A stretch of DNA of 64,000 nucleotides. Origin: Nitrososphaerota archaeon (GTDB lineage: Archaea; Thermoproteota; Nitrososphaeria; Nitrososphaerales; UBA183). Below, in pieces: positions 40,932-49,479 of the stretch (the first letter of the stretch is position 1; each line of letters begins with the position of its first letter). The notes beneath the pieces were generated by a model. It was not told the origin of the DNA and searched no databases. It worked only from the letters and a program-made list of their open reading frames with translations. The DNA lies in NCBI GenBank assembly GCA_027886865.1, contig JAPCJR010000002.1:1-64000 (forward strand), written 5' to 3'. The position numbers and the translations under genes are program-made.

Positions 40932-42389
40932 CTAGTTCTGCAGTGCCTCCGCGGTGTTGGCCAGGTAGCCCTGGTACGGGTGGCCGAGATACGGGAAGCT
41001 GCTCAGGTACGGCACAGCGTTGGTGGTGCCGTCGTTGAGGGCCGAAACCGCAGCGTCTGGCGTGAACTTGGGTGCCACTAGAGCCAGGACTCCGCCCGCA
41101 ATCGCCTGCAGTTCGATGGCGGTCACGTTGTCGAAGACCCTGCGGCCGTTGGGGAACCCTGAGGCGTCTCCGCCGAGGAGGCCCAGTCTGTTGGACGCGT
41201 TAGCTGCGGGGTTGGTGGTGGTGATGGCCGGCGGGATCGCCACGTTAAGGCGAAGCTCGTCCGCCTGGACCGTGCCCGTGTAGTTCTGGAAGCCAGCGAT
41301 CAGCCCGGTTGGAATACCCGTCAGCAGGATTGCGACGAGGTCGGCCCTGGTGTTGTTGGCCGCTGCGTAGGCAGCGAGGTTGGGGAACACTCCCGGATAG
41401 AGCACAGGGAGGAGACCCCCCAGCTGTGGCACGTTGTAGTTCGCCACGAACTGCGAGTCGGCTACTGGAGCCTGCTGGTTCCAGTAGTCCTTCTGGCTCA
41501 ACGGGATTACGACCTCGTTGATCAGTGGGTTGCCCAGCCGCGATACCTGGTACCATGCTCCTGCGAGCTCTGCTATCGGTTGGTTGTACTGGTTGGTCTC
41601 GAGGACCCTTACCTGTTGGCGGGAGGCCGTGCTCCAGACGCCTATCGTGGCGGTGGGGTCAGCGACGCCGCTCGGGAGCTTGCCGGTGCTGGTCAGTTCG
41701 GTGATTGGCACCTGGATAGCGATCGAGTGGACGTTGAACCCGCTGGTTCCGTCGACGCCTGGCCCGTTCGGAGGAGTCGGGATCAAGTGGAGGCTCTCGA
41801 CCGGCCTGAGAGTGCCGAGGTCGAAGATGGAGCCGAGGTCGACGTAGAACCCGTCCGCCCTTGGCCCTGCGAAGACTGTCTCTCCGGTCTTCAGCGTGTA
41901 GACGGTGTTCGGGAATATCGCCGTGTCATAGTTTGGTGTTGAGCGAGGTCCGATGTCCGGCGGTGGGACCAGCAGTCCGGTTCCCAGCACCGAGTTGTTC
42001 GTCTCAGCGTTTATGCGCCTTGGTCCGATGATCTTGGTTACGCTGTACGTCTGTTGTACGTTAAGGTTGGCGAAGCTGGCCGTGCTCGAGTTGTAGGTTA
42101 CCTGTCCGGTGTTGTAGAGGAATGTCGCACCGCTGCCGACTTTCGTTTGGAAGCGGAACTGATAGGTGATATCCTCGATGCCGTCTCCGTTGTTGTCCAC
42201 CAAGATCTCATACAGGACCGTGGGGTCGAATCGGTAGAAGTTGGGCCCCGCCGCTGCGCCTTGGAGGGGGATGAAGTTGGAGATGATGGTTACGGTGGAG
42301 GGCTTGTCCGGGCTGACGAAAGCGTAGACATCGGTGTTGTCTGCCGCTGGGTCGGAAGAGATTCCGGGAGCTTCTCTGTGGGAGGTCAT
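40932..42389 (-). CDS. DUF4331 protein
   Basis: Family of unknown function common in soil bacteria and some archaea. It starts MTSHREAPGISSDPAADNTD, the DUF4331 hallmark, followed by VYAFVSPDKPSTVTII and a Ca-binding-like DNNGDGIED (residues about 70-78). 485 residues, no signal peptide of its own. It is 1 bp downstream of a small twin-arginine protein, which might be its export partner or a subunit. Confidence 0.82.
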   Translation of the reverse strand: MTSHREAPGISSDPAADNTDVYAFVSPDKPSTVTIISNFIPLQGAAAGPNFYRFDPTVLYEILVDNNGDGIEDITYQFRFQTKVGSGATFLYNTGQVTYNSSTASFANLNVQQTYSVTKIIGPRRINAETNNSVLGTGLLVPPPDIGPRSTPNYDTAIFPNTVYTLKTGETVFAGPRADGFYVDLGSIFDLGTLRPVESLHLIPTPPNGPGVDGTSGFNVHSIAIQVPITELTSTGKLPSGVADPTATIGVWSTASRQQVRVLETNQYNQPIAELAGAWYQVSRLGNPLINEVVIPLSQKDYWNQQAPVADSQFVANYNVPQLGGLLPVLYPGVFPNLAAYAAANNTRADLVAILLTGIPTGLIAGFQNYTGTVQADELRLNVAIPPAITTTNPAANASNRLGLLGGDASGFPNGRRVFDNVTAIELQAIAGGVLALVAPKFTPDAAVSALNDGTTNAVPYLSSFPYLGHPYQGYLANTAEALQN

Positions 42390-42390
42390 C

Positions 42391-42708
42391 TTACTCGAAC
42401 CTCGCTTGAACTGCGCTCTTCAGCTTAGCAGCGAGCGCGGCATCCTGGACCTTTACCGTCTGAAGGCCGCTGTAGCTGTTCACTACGTCGCCCTTGATGA
42501 CGAGTATGGTTGTCCCCGAATCGGCAGCACCCGATTGGACGTCGCTCACGGCAGATGCCGGAGCGATGCTTGGCTTTACTGGGACATTCTGTATTGGGCT
42601 TGACTCAACCCCCCCAGAGAGGTTAAGGAGATACGGCGCGGCAGCAATCGCTGCTCCCGCTGCCATAGCTCCTCTGAGTGCATCCCGCCTGGTCAGACTA
42701 ATTGACAT
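42391..42708 (-). CDS. Small protein with twin-arginine signal
   Basis: The ATG at 42708 gives 105 residues: SLTRRDALRGAMAAGAAIAAA is a Tat-type signal (RR followed by a mild hydrophobic core), then about 70 polar residues with a beta-like segment TTILVIKGDVV. No family recognised. The TATA-like box at 42732-42744 is about 29 bp upstream and favours 42708 over ATG 42726. It is probably cotranscribed with DUF4331. Confidence 0.7.
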   Translation of the reverse strand: MSISLTRRDALRGAMAAGAAIAAAPYLLNLSGGVESSPIQNVPVKPSIAPASAVSDVQSGAADSGTTILVIKGDVVNSYSGLQTVKVQDAALAAKLKSAVQARFE

Positions 42709-42731
42709 TGGACCCTTTTTTGCCATTTTAG

Positions 42732-42744
42732 TCTATATAGATAT
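42732..42744 (-). promoter_or_regulatory. TATA box for the Tat-protein/DUF4331 operon
   Basis: Minus strand ATATCTATATAGA, at leaderless distance from ATG 42708. Confidence 0.55.
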
Positions 42745-42888
42745 GCCCAAATCGCGCCCAAATCTCACGCTGATGCCATCATTACGTGCGCCATTGTAAC
42801 AGCCGTTAGGGTTGGCTGCTGAACCCATACAATCCGTCATTGTAGAGGGCAGCCAATGTTTATGGGCCGCCCAACGTGCGACACAAGC

Positions 42889-43365
42889 ATGGAAGAGGAG
42901 ATGGCTCTAGCAGCCTCCCGCGAGGAGGCCGCTGAGCTCGTGACGAGGCTGTTCGTGAGCATCGACGAGAAGAGATGGGAGGATGTCGCGAGGTGCTTCG
43001 CCGCGAAGGTCCTCTTTGACATGGCATCGCTCAATGGGGCGAAGGCGTCGCGGACAAGCCCCAAGCGCATCGTGGAGCAGTGGGAGTCCGGGCTGAAAGG
43101 GCTGGCGGCGACCCATCATCAGATCGGAAATATGCTCGTAAATGTCGACGGTGATGAGGCGGGTGCTTTCTGCTACTGCACCGCGACCCACTTCTTCCCC
43201 AACCCCACGGGCGAGAACATTCACACGTTCGTCGGGACGTACGACTTCCACCTCTCCAAAGAAGGTGTGAGATGGGTCATCGACGCGTTCAGGTTCAATC
43301 TCAAGTACGAAGATGGGAACCTCCTACTCTCGGAGCTGGCTAAGAAGGCCTCGCGGAAGAGCTAG
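42889..43365 (+). CDS. SnoaL-like (NTF2-fold) protein
   Basis: A cone-shaped alpha+beta barrel family including polyketide cyclases and dehydratases. Evidence: EAAELVTRLFVSIDEKRWEDVARCFAAKVLFDM, then IVEQWESGLKGLAATHHQIGN and a C-terminal beta strand set with RWVIDAFRFNLKYEDGN. I chose ATG 42889 (158 residues) since a TATA-like AATGTTTATG at about 42854-42863 precedes it; ATG 42856 is the longer option. Substrate unknown. Confidence 0.75.
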   Translation: MEEEMALAASREEAAELVTRLFVSIDEKRWEDVARCFAAKVLFDMASLNGAKASRTSPKRIVEQWESGLKGLAATHHQIGNMLVNVDGDEAGAFCYCTATHFFPNPTGENIHTFVGTYDFHLSKEGVRWVIDAFRFNLKYEDGNLLLSELAKKASRKS

Positions 43366-43898
43366 GACCGGGAAGCGGTGGGACCCTCGGCCATGGACTC
43401 GGTCATAGTGAGATTGTCGAGGACTAGGAGGACCTCACCAGGAACCACAAACATTGACCGGTACATCGATACGGCCTTGAGCATCCCGTACTTGCGCGAG
43501 ACCTCCACGTAGTTGGTCTTACGGAAACCGTTCCCCCGAAAGAGCGCATTCGATTCGACATTATCCTCTCCGACGCTCGCGTAGACCTCATTGACCTCGC
43601 CAGTCGCAAGATAGGCGACGGCGTCGCGAACCAGTCTTGACCCAATGCCCTTCCCTCGATGCACTGGGTCGACAGCGACATAGTAGACGTAACCGGCCTT
43701 GCCGTCGAGCACCTTCAACATCGAAAGGCCGACTGGTTCCTCTCCGAGGAAAGCCGCACGGACGGTCTGGACGTCGCCCAACGTTCGCCGCGCATGCCTG
43801 AGATAGACCCCATGGAAGCTCTGCTCGAGGATGCCGTCGACTCGACCCCGCTCCGCCAAGGGAACCTCACGTATCTGGACCTCGGCGCCATCGCTCAA
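43362..43898 (-). CDS. GNAT-family N-acetyltransferase
   Basis: Acetyl-CoA-dependent transferase fold: motif A is VYYVAVDPVHRGKGIGSRLVRDAV (acetyl-CoA loop), followed by VYASVGEDNVESNALFRGNGFRKTNYVEV. 178 residues. It overlaps the amidohydrolase stop by 4 bp and ends convergently on the SnoaL-like gene. Substrate not predictable. Confidence 0.88.
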   Translation of the reverse strand: MSDGAEVQIREVPLAERGRVDGILEQSFHGVYLRHARRTLGDVQTVRAAFLGEEPVGLSMLKVLDGKAGYVYYVAVDPVHRGKGIGSRLVRDAVAYLATGEVNEVYASVGEDNVESNALFRGNGFRKTNYVEVSRKYGMLKAVSMYRSMFVVPGEVLLVLDNLTMTESMAEGPTASRS

Positions 43899-44716
43899 AG
43901 CCTGAAGACCCTCGCCGCGTTCTTCGAGAGTATCGCATCGCGGTCCGCAGTATCCACCTTCAGCCTCCTGACGAGCTCTAGGCCGAGGGCCGGTGTGGAG
44001 ACAGGGTAGTCGGTGCCGAAGATGACCTTCTCTGCGCCCCCGGCGAAGTATATCGCCCTCGTAAGCTGTTCAGCTAGCGAATCGAGGTATCCTTCGAAGT
44101 ACTTGCTTCCGCCCACCACCAGACCGGAGATGTCCGCGTAGACGTTGGGATGTTTGTAGATCAGCTCCGCCACATCCTGGACCCATGGATTGCCGAAGTG
44201 GCAGACCACCACCTTCAGCCCAGGGTGGGAGTTTGCCAGCCTATCGAGGGTCAGGGGATGGGCGTGCTCTAGACTGCCGTTCCTGGTCGCGGTGTCCCCG
44301 GTGTGGAACATCACAGGAAGGTCCTCCGATTCGGCGTACGCGTAGAGGGGGTCGTACACGGGGTCGTCGGCGAAGACCTTGAGGTATCCGAGCCTGACCT
44401 TGAAACCCTTCACGTCCCGGTTCCGCTTTGCGAGCTCGACGGCCCGCCTGACGTCCTCAGGCAAAGGCTCAACGGTGAAGATCGGAGAAAGCACGCCGTC
44501 GCTCTTCCTGCAAAGCTCGAGGACCCGCTCGTTAGGGAGAGGAATCCCGCCCTTCAGTGGAGGGCTCAGGAGCAGCCCGCCCGTGATCCCGTTCTCGACC
44601 ATCAATCCGAGAAGCTCCTGCAGGTCGTATCTCAGACCGTTGAGCGTAGCGTATGGGATGAGCTCGTCCTGCGAGTTCTCAGAGAGGTGTACGTGGGCGT
44701 CGATTATCCCCGGCAA
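43895..44716 (-). CDS. Amidohydrolase-2 family metal-dependent hydrolase
   Basis: TIM-barrel hydrolase or decarboxylase. IIDAHVHLSE at the start supplies the HxH metal pair; VMFHTGD and VVVCHFGNPWVQD supply later His ligands; FGTDYPVSTP supplies the catalytic Asp. 273 residues, start TTG 44716. The reaction may be hydrolysis or non-oxidative decarboxylation. Confidence 0.88.
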   Translation of the reverse strand: MPGIIDAHVHLSENSQDELIPYATLNGLRYDLQELLGLMVENGITGGLLLSPPLKGGIPLPNERVLELCRKSDGVLSPIFTVEPLPEDVRRAVELAKRNRDVKGFKVRLGYLKVFADDPVYDPLYAYAESEDLPVMFHTGDTATRNGSLEHAHPLTLDRLANSHPGLKVVVCHFGNPWVQDVAELIYKHPNVYADISGLVVGGSKYFEGYLDSLAEQLTRAIYFAGGAEKVIFGTDYPVSTPALGLELVRRLKVDTADRDAILSKNAARVFRL

Positions 44717-44758
44717 TTTCGTGGAGAGTGAGACGGATTTCGGATAAACTTTTGCAGG

Positions 44759-45868
44759 TCAGCCTAGGGTCGGGCTCGAGACCGCGGAAAGAGGATGATG
44801 CTGGTACCTCCTCCAGAGTTTCCTGAAGAAGAGGACCATGACGAGGTCGCCCACCAACGCCACGGGGAAGCCGATGGTCGCGATGAGCCCGATCGCGGCT
44901 ATCGGGATGACGAGACCGAATGTGAACACGACTAGCTGCGGTTCGTTGGAAGAGTGCCCGATGACGCGGAGGACGTAGACGAGGAAGAGCGCCTGAATAA
45001 TTATGACCAGAACGAAGACAATGAAGGCCGGGAGATGGAGGCCCATCCCAAATGACTCCGTGATGAGCGCAGTCGGGTAGAAGATGACTCCAAGTGCGAA
45101 CATCGTTCTGGGCCTCTTCAGCGGCAGCGCCGTGCGGGCTAGAGGCCTGCCCGACGGGGCGTGTCGGGCCATATAGGCGAGGACGCCTATGGCCAAGAAG
45201 CTTCCCAGGAGCACCGGGTATCCCATCCAGAAGCCCACCCCAAAGTAGATCAGGAGGAAGAGGCCCGTCACGTCGACGGCCAGTATCGCGAACGTCCCCA
45301 CGATTCCACGACGCGAAAGTAGGCTTCTGCCCCTAGTTGAGGGGAGGGCGAGACCGAGCAGTAGAATCGGGATCGAGATGCTGAAAATCATGTGTACCGG
45401 AAGAATCAGTGCGACCCAAATCCAGCTCACGCCGAGCCAGTGCCCGAAGTATCCCATCTGGCCGACCGGACCCGCCTGGGGGTTGAACAGAGTGCTCAGG
45501 CCTATACCCTCTTCGAGGATCCCGTACGCGGCCCCGAGCAGAAGTACGGTCGCCCACCCCTTTCTCCACCGAATCATCGCCTCCCTGATGAGCAGGACCC
45601 CTGGTCCGTACAGGCCGAGGTTGGCGATGAGCTGGAAACCGAACTGCGCCGGATTCAGGATGATTGCATCAAGAGGACTCGAACTGGAGAGATACTCCGG
45701 GATCCCGGGCGTCAACAAGAGCAGGCAGACGATGGGATGTGCTCGCAGGAACGAGAAGAGCCCCCGTGGCGGACCGCGACCACCGGCCGAGCCGGGAGGG
45801 CCCGCTGTAACGGGCGAAGCGGGCGCGTCCCTCGAGGGAGAGTCGCCCTGGGAGAGATGGCGAGGCAC
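44759..45868 (-). CDS. Multi-pass membrane protein of unknown function
   Basis: About ten hydrophobic segments over 369 residues. The first 35 residues are a soluble Pro/Gly/Ser-rich tail. A conserved-looking stretch GAAYGILEEGIGLSTLFNP between helices includes a Glu pair of the kind used in CPBP-type membrane proteases, though the rest of that motif is not seen. The start may be further in, as the Pro-rich part is low complexity. No partner is evident. Confidence 0.65.
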   Translation of the reverse strand: MPRHLSQGDSPSRDAPASPVTAGPPGSAGGRGPPRGLFSFLRAHPIVCLLLLTPGIPEYLSSSSPLDAIILNPAQFGFQLIANLGLYGPGVLLIREAMIRWRKGWATVLLLGAAYGILEEGIGLSTLFNPQAGPVGQMGYFGHWLGVSWIWVALILPVHMIFSISIPILLLGLALPSTRGRSLLSRRGIVGTFAILAVDVTGLFLLIYFGVGFWMGYPVLLGSFLAIGVLAYMARHAPSGRPLARTALPLKRPRTMFALGVIFYPTALITESFGMGLHLPAFIVFVLVIIIQALFLVYVLRVIGHSSNEPQLVVFTFGLVIPIAAIGLIATIGFPVALVGDLVMVLFFRKLWRRYQHHPLSAVSSPTLG

Positions 45869-45949
45869 GGGACCGAGTTGCTCGAAGAGTAGATGAGGAT
45901 TGTGGGCTAACAGTCGTCTCGCGCGTGGCGTCGCCCCGTCTCGATCACA

Positions 45950-46537
45950 TTGTCCTCGCGCTCGTCTGATCCGTTGGCCAAGTATAAGAGCCTCGACGAG
46001 CCCATCCGGAACGTGGACAAGCTAGCGTGGTACGGCCCCGCAGACCGCTACCGACCCGCACCGGGCGGTGGAATGTGTCTCAGCGTCTTCGCGATAGCGG
46101 AAGAGAACCGCAAGGTCCTAGTCGGGATTCCGAAGCGGAATAAGCGCTGGAGCTCAGAATGGATTCCAGCGTGGGCCTCGTACTCCAAAGAAGACTACGG
46201 GGACGTCTTCAGGCAGTGGCGTCTTCCCTCGGGTTATCTCCGAGAGGGGGAACACCCGGATGCGTGTGTACGCCGCGTAGTGCGCGACCAGATAGGAGTC
46301 GAGAAGTTCGGCGTGTCTCCAGCTCGGATCTTCTCATACGCGACGCCGAGCGACTGGTACCCGGGGAACGACCACTGGGACATTGCCTTCGTGTACCGAA
46401 TCAAGCTGCATCAGCCCGTGAGCGTCCGGCCTTGGTGGAACGAGCTGCGATTCATGGGGAGGACTGAGTTGGCGGACGCTCGGTTCGGTTGGAACGACGA
46501 CTTGATGAAGGACCTTAAGCTCGTCACCTCCCCATGA
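45950..46537 (+). CDS. Degenerate Nudix-fold protein
   Basis: 195 residues with a recognisable but altered Nudix box at 95-117: G95-x5-E101 is intact, but the R-E-U-x-E-E core reads R109-V-V-R-D-Q, so three metal-binding Glu are Val, Asp and Gln. Surrounding LPSGYLREGEHP and a following YRIKLH strand support the fold. It probably binds rather than hydrolyses nucleotide-like ligands. Start at ATG 45950; the previous gene is divergent. Confidence 0.65.
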   Translation: MSSRSSDPLAKYKSLDEPIRNVDKLAWYGPADRYRPAPGGGMCLSVFAIAEENRKVLVGIPKRNKRWSSEWIPAWASYSKEDYGDVFRQWRLPSGYLREGEHPDACVRRVVRDQIGVEKFGVSPARIFSYATPSDWYPGNDHWDIAFVYRIKLHQPVSVRPWWNELRFMGRTELADARFGWNDDLMKDLKLVTSP

Positions 46538-46588
46538 CTGGAATCGACAGGAGCCGCTAAATCGGGGATGCGGTACTGCTTGAATGAG

Positions 46589-46705
46589 CGCCGGGAGTGG
46601 GATTCGAACCCACGACCCCACTAAAGGAGACAGGCTTACTAGCATGAAGGTTTCCAGGCTTACGCTCAATCAGATCTGCGCCCTTCCAGGCTAGGCGACC
46701 CCGGC
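46589..46705 (-). tRNA. tRNA, probably tRNA-Ser, containing an intron; anticodon unresolved
   Basis: Minus strand, 117 nt. The acceptor stem GCCGGGG pairs with TCCCGGC, followed by G73; the D-arm is GCCT-AGCCTGGAA-GGGC; the T-arm is GTGGG-TTCGAAT-CCCAC, all clean. A possible long variable arm, CTCC-TTTAGT-GGGG, plus G73 and the acceptor sequence suggest tRNA-Ser. The anticodon region is about 30 nt too long, so at least one intron is present. A 9-nt direct repeat GTAAGCCTG occurs twice in it. I could not find a canonical anticodon stem. CCA is not encoded. Confidence 0.75.
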
Positions 46706-46837
46706 AGGAGGCCCCTAACAAAGGCGGCTTAAATGTCTGGGGGGTGCGTTAGAGGATGAGATGACTTGAAGCTCGGAAAGACTTGGGTTATGCCCGGCAC
46801 GACCTCCGGAATCTAACTCGCGCACCGGCAGCGGTGC

Positions 46838-47845
46838 TCACTGAGCAGACGAAATAGGGGCAGACTCGTCGTCGGCCGTGTTCTTCGAGCCCCCGGTCTT
46901 CCAGAGCTTCGGGTACGTGCTCTGCACCATTATCACCCTGTTCACTGGGAATGCGATCCCCTTCTTGCTGTTCAGGACCTCAGCGGTCCCCATCGAAGCC
47001 TCCGCGAGGGCGACGAGCTCACCCTTGCCGGAGAGCAGGACGACGGTGTCCCCCTTGGATATGTCGGACGAGAGCGCGAGGACGCCTGGCACCGCCAGCA
47101 TTGCCCCGTGGCACACCGCGTCTATCGCGGCGTCCTTTATCACGACCTTCTTGATTCCGTCGATGCACCGCTCTATGGGTCGGACCAGCGCTCGGATGCG
47201 GGTCTCGTCCCCGTTCTTCATCCGGTAGACGGCGTCGTTCAGCTCGTGGAGAGTGACGAACCCCTGCTCTTCTTTGAGCGGCCCGACCTTCGTGCGGCGC
47301 AGCTCGACCATGGTCGCTCCCACGGCGAGGACCTCGCCCATATCGTAGATGAGCTTCCTGATGTAGGTGCCCGATTCGCACATGCAGCGGATGAGGAAGA
47401 GGTTGCCCTGCTGCTCGAGTATCTCCATCTCATAGATGGTCCTGCTCCGCACCTGCCGCTTGACGGCCGACCTCTGCGGGGGCTTCTGGAAGATCTCGGC
47501 GGTGAACTCCTTCAGGACGCGGTCGACCTCTTCCCTGGGCACAGAGGAGTGTATCCTCATCACGGCGACGTACTCCTTCGGGAAGAGCAATAGCAACGAG
47601 AGCGCCTTGGTGGCCCTGCCCAGGCCGATCGGGAGGAGTCCGGAGACGCCCGGGTCGAGGGTCCCGCTGTGCCCCGCGTTGTCGACCTCCAGGAGTCTGC
47701 GCACCCATGCGACCACTTCATGACTCGTCGGCCCGCGCGTCTTGTCGAGCGGTATCAGGCCGTAGTTGAGATATTCCTTGATCGGCCTCTTCTCCGGTTC
47801 GTATCCGTGCTTGGGGTCGGACGACTCCTCGGTTACGATGACCAT
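46838..47845 (-). CDS. cbf5: rRNA pseudouridine synthase Cbf5 (H/ACA RNP)
   Basis: Catalytic subunit of H/ACA guide RNPs. TruB core: GLIPLDKTRGPTSHEVVAWVRRLL, AGHSGTLDPGVSGLLPIGLGRATK with the catalytic Asp, then a PUA domain at the end (AMLAVPGVLALSSDISKGDTVVLLS). 335 residues from ATG 47845. A longer frame from 48262 overlaps cmk and is non-coding. The rpl14e and rpl34e genes found near it in many archaea are absent. Confidence 0.95.
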   Translation of the reverse strand: MVIVTEESSDPKHGYEPEKRPIKEYLNYGLIPLDKTRGPTSHEVVAWVRRLLEVDNAGHSGTLDPGVSGLLPIGLGRATKALSLLLLFPKEYVAVMRIHSSVPREEVDRVLKEFTAEIFQKPPQRSAVKRQVRSRTIYEMEILEQQGNLFLIRCMCESGTYIRKLIYDMGEVLAVGATMVELRRTKVGPLKEEQGFVTLHELNDAVYRMKNGDETRIRALVRPIERCIDGIKKVVIKDAAIDAVCHGAMLAVPGVLALSSDISKGDTVVLLSGKGELVALAEASMGTAEVLNSKKGIAFPVNRVIMVQSTYPKLWKTGGSKNTADDESAPISSAQ

Positions 47846-47856
47846 CTCTCCGGACG

Positions 47857-48417
47857 TCAAGGGGCCATCGCGGAGATGTGGTTTAGGATCTCCTTTGCAA
47901 CCTTCTTCGCAGAGATCTCGTCTGTCCCGACCACGAGATGGAACGGGAAGAGGTCTTTGCCGAACTCGATGCCGTATAGCTTCTTGTAGAGACTGTAGTT
48001 CTCCTTGTCTCTCCTCGCGATGACCTTCATGCACTCCTCGGGAGTGGTGGAGTCGCGCTTGGCCATCCTGACGGACCTGCTCGCCGGCGTGCCTGCGAGC
48101 CAGACCTTGAGTCCCTTCTTCGAGAGCCACGGCAGGGTGTAGCTCGTTATTATGACGTCGCCCTTCTCGGCCTTCTTGAGGAGCCGTGCGTCGACCTCCT
48201 TGTCGAACTTGGGGGAGCCTCGCCTCTTCTCTAGGAAGCGCATCCCTTCGGCGGTGTCCCACCAGTCGTCACCCGTGGCGTTGTATCCCTCTTCGTGGGC
48301 TATCTCCTTTAGGATGTCGCCGCCACCGACCAGGGGGACCTTGAGTTCTTTTGCCAGGATCTTTGCGACCGTGGTCTTACCGACCGCCGGCATGCCGCAC
48401 ATTATGATCGCTCTCAA
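47857..48417 (-). CDS. cmk: Cytidylate kinase-type P-loop kinase
   Basis: Archaeal CMP kinase family: P-loop IIMCGMPAVGKTTVAK, GGGDILKEIA, and LAGTPASRSVRMAKRD in the lid region. 186 residues. CMP is the family substrate; specificity cannot be confirmed from sequence. Position before Cbf5 is conserved in archaea. Confidence 0.88.
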   Translation of the reverse strand: MRAIIMCGMPAVGKTTVAKILAKELKVPLVGGGDILKEIAHEEGYNATGDDWWDTAEGMRFLEKRRGSPKFDKEVDARLLKKAEKGDVIITSYTLPWLSKKGLKVWLAGTPASRSVRMAKRDSTTPEECMKVIARRDKENYSLYKKLYGIEFGKDLFPFHLVVGTDEISAKKVAKEILNHISAMAP

Positions 48418-48424
48418 CGGAAGC

Positions 48425-48904
48425 TCACGTGGTTATCGAGGTTCCGAGCAGCTTCTGCAGGACGAACGAGAACGAGAACGACGAGAGGGAGTACCACCAG
48501 AAGAGCGCCATCCCTCCGCTCGAGGAGACGAGGTACGGGATCGGTATCGGGGACATGGCCACCTGCGTCCCTATGCCGCTGAAGACCAGGTTGGCCATCG
48601 AGTAGTACACCAGTAGGAACGGGATGTAGGTCACGACGGTCGCCTTGAGTCGACCCGTGGACATGCTGAGCCTCATCTTGTCGTACTGCGGCTTCAGCTT
48701 CTTCAGCTTCTCCTCCTTCGCCTTGTCTTTCTTCAGCGTCGCTGCGCGGAGCTCCTTGTCGAAGGCGGAAACCTCCCTTCTGAGTCGCCTCTCTTTGTTC
48801 AGGTCGACCAGGAGCCTGACGGCGATGTTCGAAAGGACGGCCAGGCCTATCGCGGTCAGCGTGATTATGATCGTCGACTCTGGGATTCCTATGTGCAGGC
48901 TCAT
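48425..48904 (-). CDS. EMC3/TMCO1-type membrane insertase (DUF106, Oxa1 superfamily)
   Basis: Archaeal Oxa1/YidC-like protein that assists membrane protein insertion. 159 residues with three hydrophobic helices: ITLTAIGLAVLSNIAVRLLV near the start, VVTYIPFLLVYYSMANLVF and FWWYSLSSFSFSFVLQKL near the end. A charged coiled-coil (KLKKLKPQYDKMRLSM) separates helix 1 and 2, as in the family. Its place after SecY and AdkA is conserved in archaea and fits the function. Confidence 0.88.
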   Translation of the reverse strand: MSLHIGIPESTIIITLTAIGLAVLSNIAVRLLVDLNKERRLRREVSAFDKELRAATLKKDKAKEEKLKKLKPQYDKMRLSMSTGRLKATVVTYIPFLLVYYSMANLVFSGIGTQVAMSPIPIPYLVSSSGGMALFWWYSLSSFSFSFVLQKLLGTSITT

Positions 48905-49473
48905 TTCCCGGCACTACTCACTATCTTCCGCATCAATTCAGCTGCTTCATCAGCTTTGCCCTCCTGGTTGTGTATGAACGATATCGGGGCGCCGCTGACC
49001 AGGGAAGCGGCCGAGAGGAAGGTGCGGGCGAGCGTCAGCTCCGTCTGGACCTCGTCGACGGTGAGCAGATCCCTGTAGCGGCTCTTGTCGTTCGTCCTCC
49101 TAGCGAGTATCTCTTCAGGACTTGCCTCGATGAGCACCAGGTGCGTGGGCTTGAGCGCCAGTATGACCACGTATGGCAGACCGGGCCAGAACCCCTCGGG
49201 AGTCCTGATGAAGAGATGCGTGTCCACGAAGACCACGCGACCCTTGCTCCGGCTTATCTTCTCAGCGGCGATTTTCTGGAGCCTCTTCTGCTTCTCGACC
49301 GGGAGCTTCCTCATCTCATCGCGGTGCTCGACCCACTTCAGCCGCTTGCCCGCCTCGAACATGGCTGTGCCGAAGACCGCCAACGACGCCCCCTCGATCG
49401 AGCTCACCGACTTGGCCACCACCGTGCTCTTGCCCACTCCGGCGATTCCCACGACGACGATGCGGAGTCCCAT
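48901..49473 (-). CDS. adkA: Adenylate kinase, archaeal AdkA type
   Basis: Converts AMP and ATP to two ADP. P-loop VVVGIAGVGKSTVVAKS, FVDTHLFIRTPEGFWPGLP and LIEASPEEILARRTND-KSRYRD match the archaeal trimeric enzyme rather than the bacterial one. 190 residues. It lies between SecY and the EMC3-like gene. Confidence 0.93.
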   Translation of the reverse strand: MGLRIVVVGIAGVGKSTVVAKSVSSIEGASLAVFGTAMFEAGKRLKWVEHRDEMRKLPVEKQKRLQKIAAEKISRSKGRVVFVDTHLFIRTPEGFWPGLPYVVILALKPTHLVLIEASPEEILARRTNDKSRYRDLLTVDEVQTELTLARTFLSAASLVSGAPISFIHNQEGKADEAAELMRKIVSSAGK

Positions 49474-49479
49474 TTAGTC

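Noticed and set aside
46589..46705. tRNA on the plus strand
   Set aside because: The T-loop reads correctly (TTCGAAT) only on the minus strand.
46838..48262. 474-residue version of Cbf5
   Set aside because: The first 139 residues overlap cmk in another frame and are Arg/Gly/Gln-rich; the ATG at 47845 starts directly before the conserved region.
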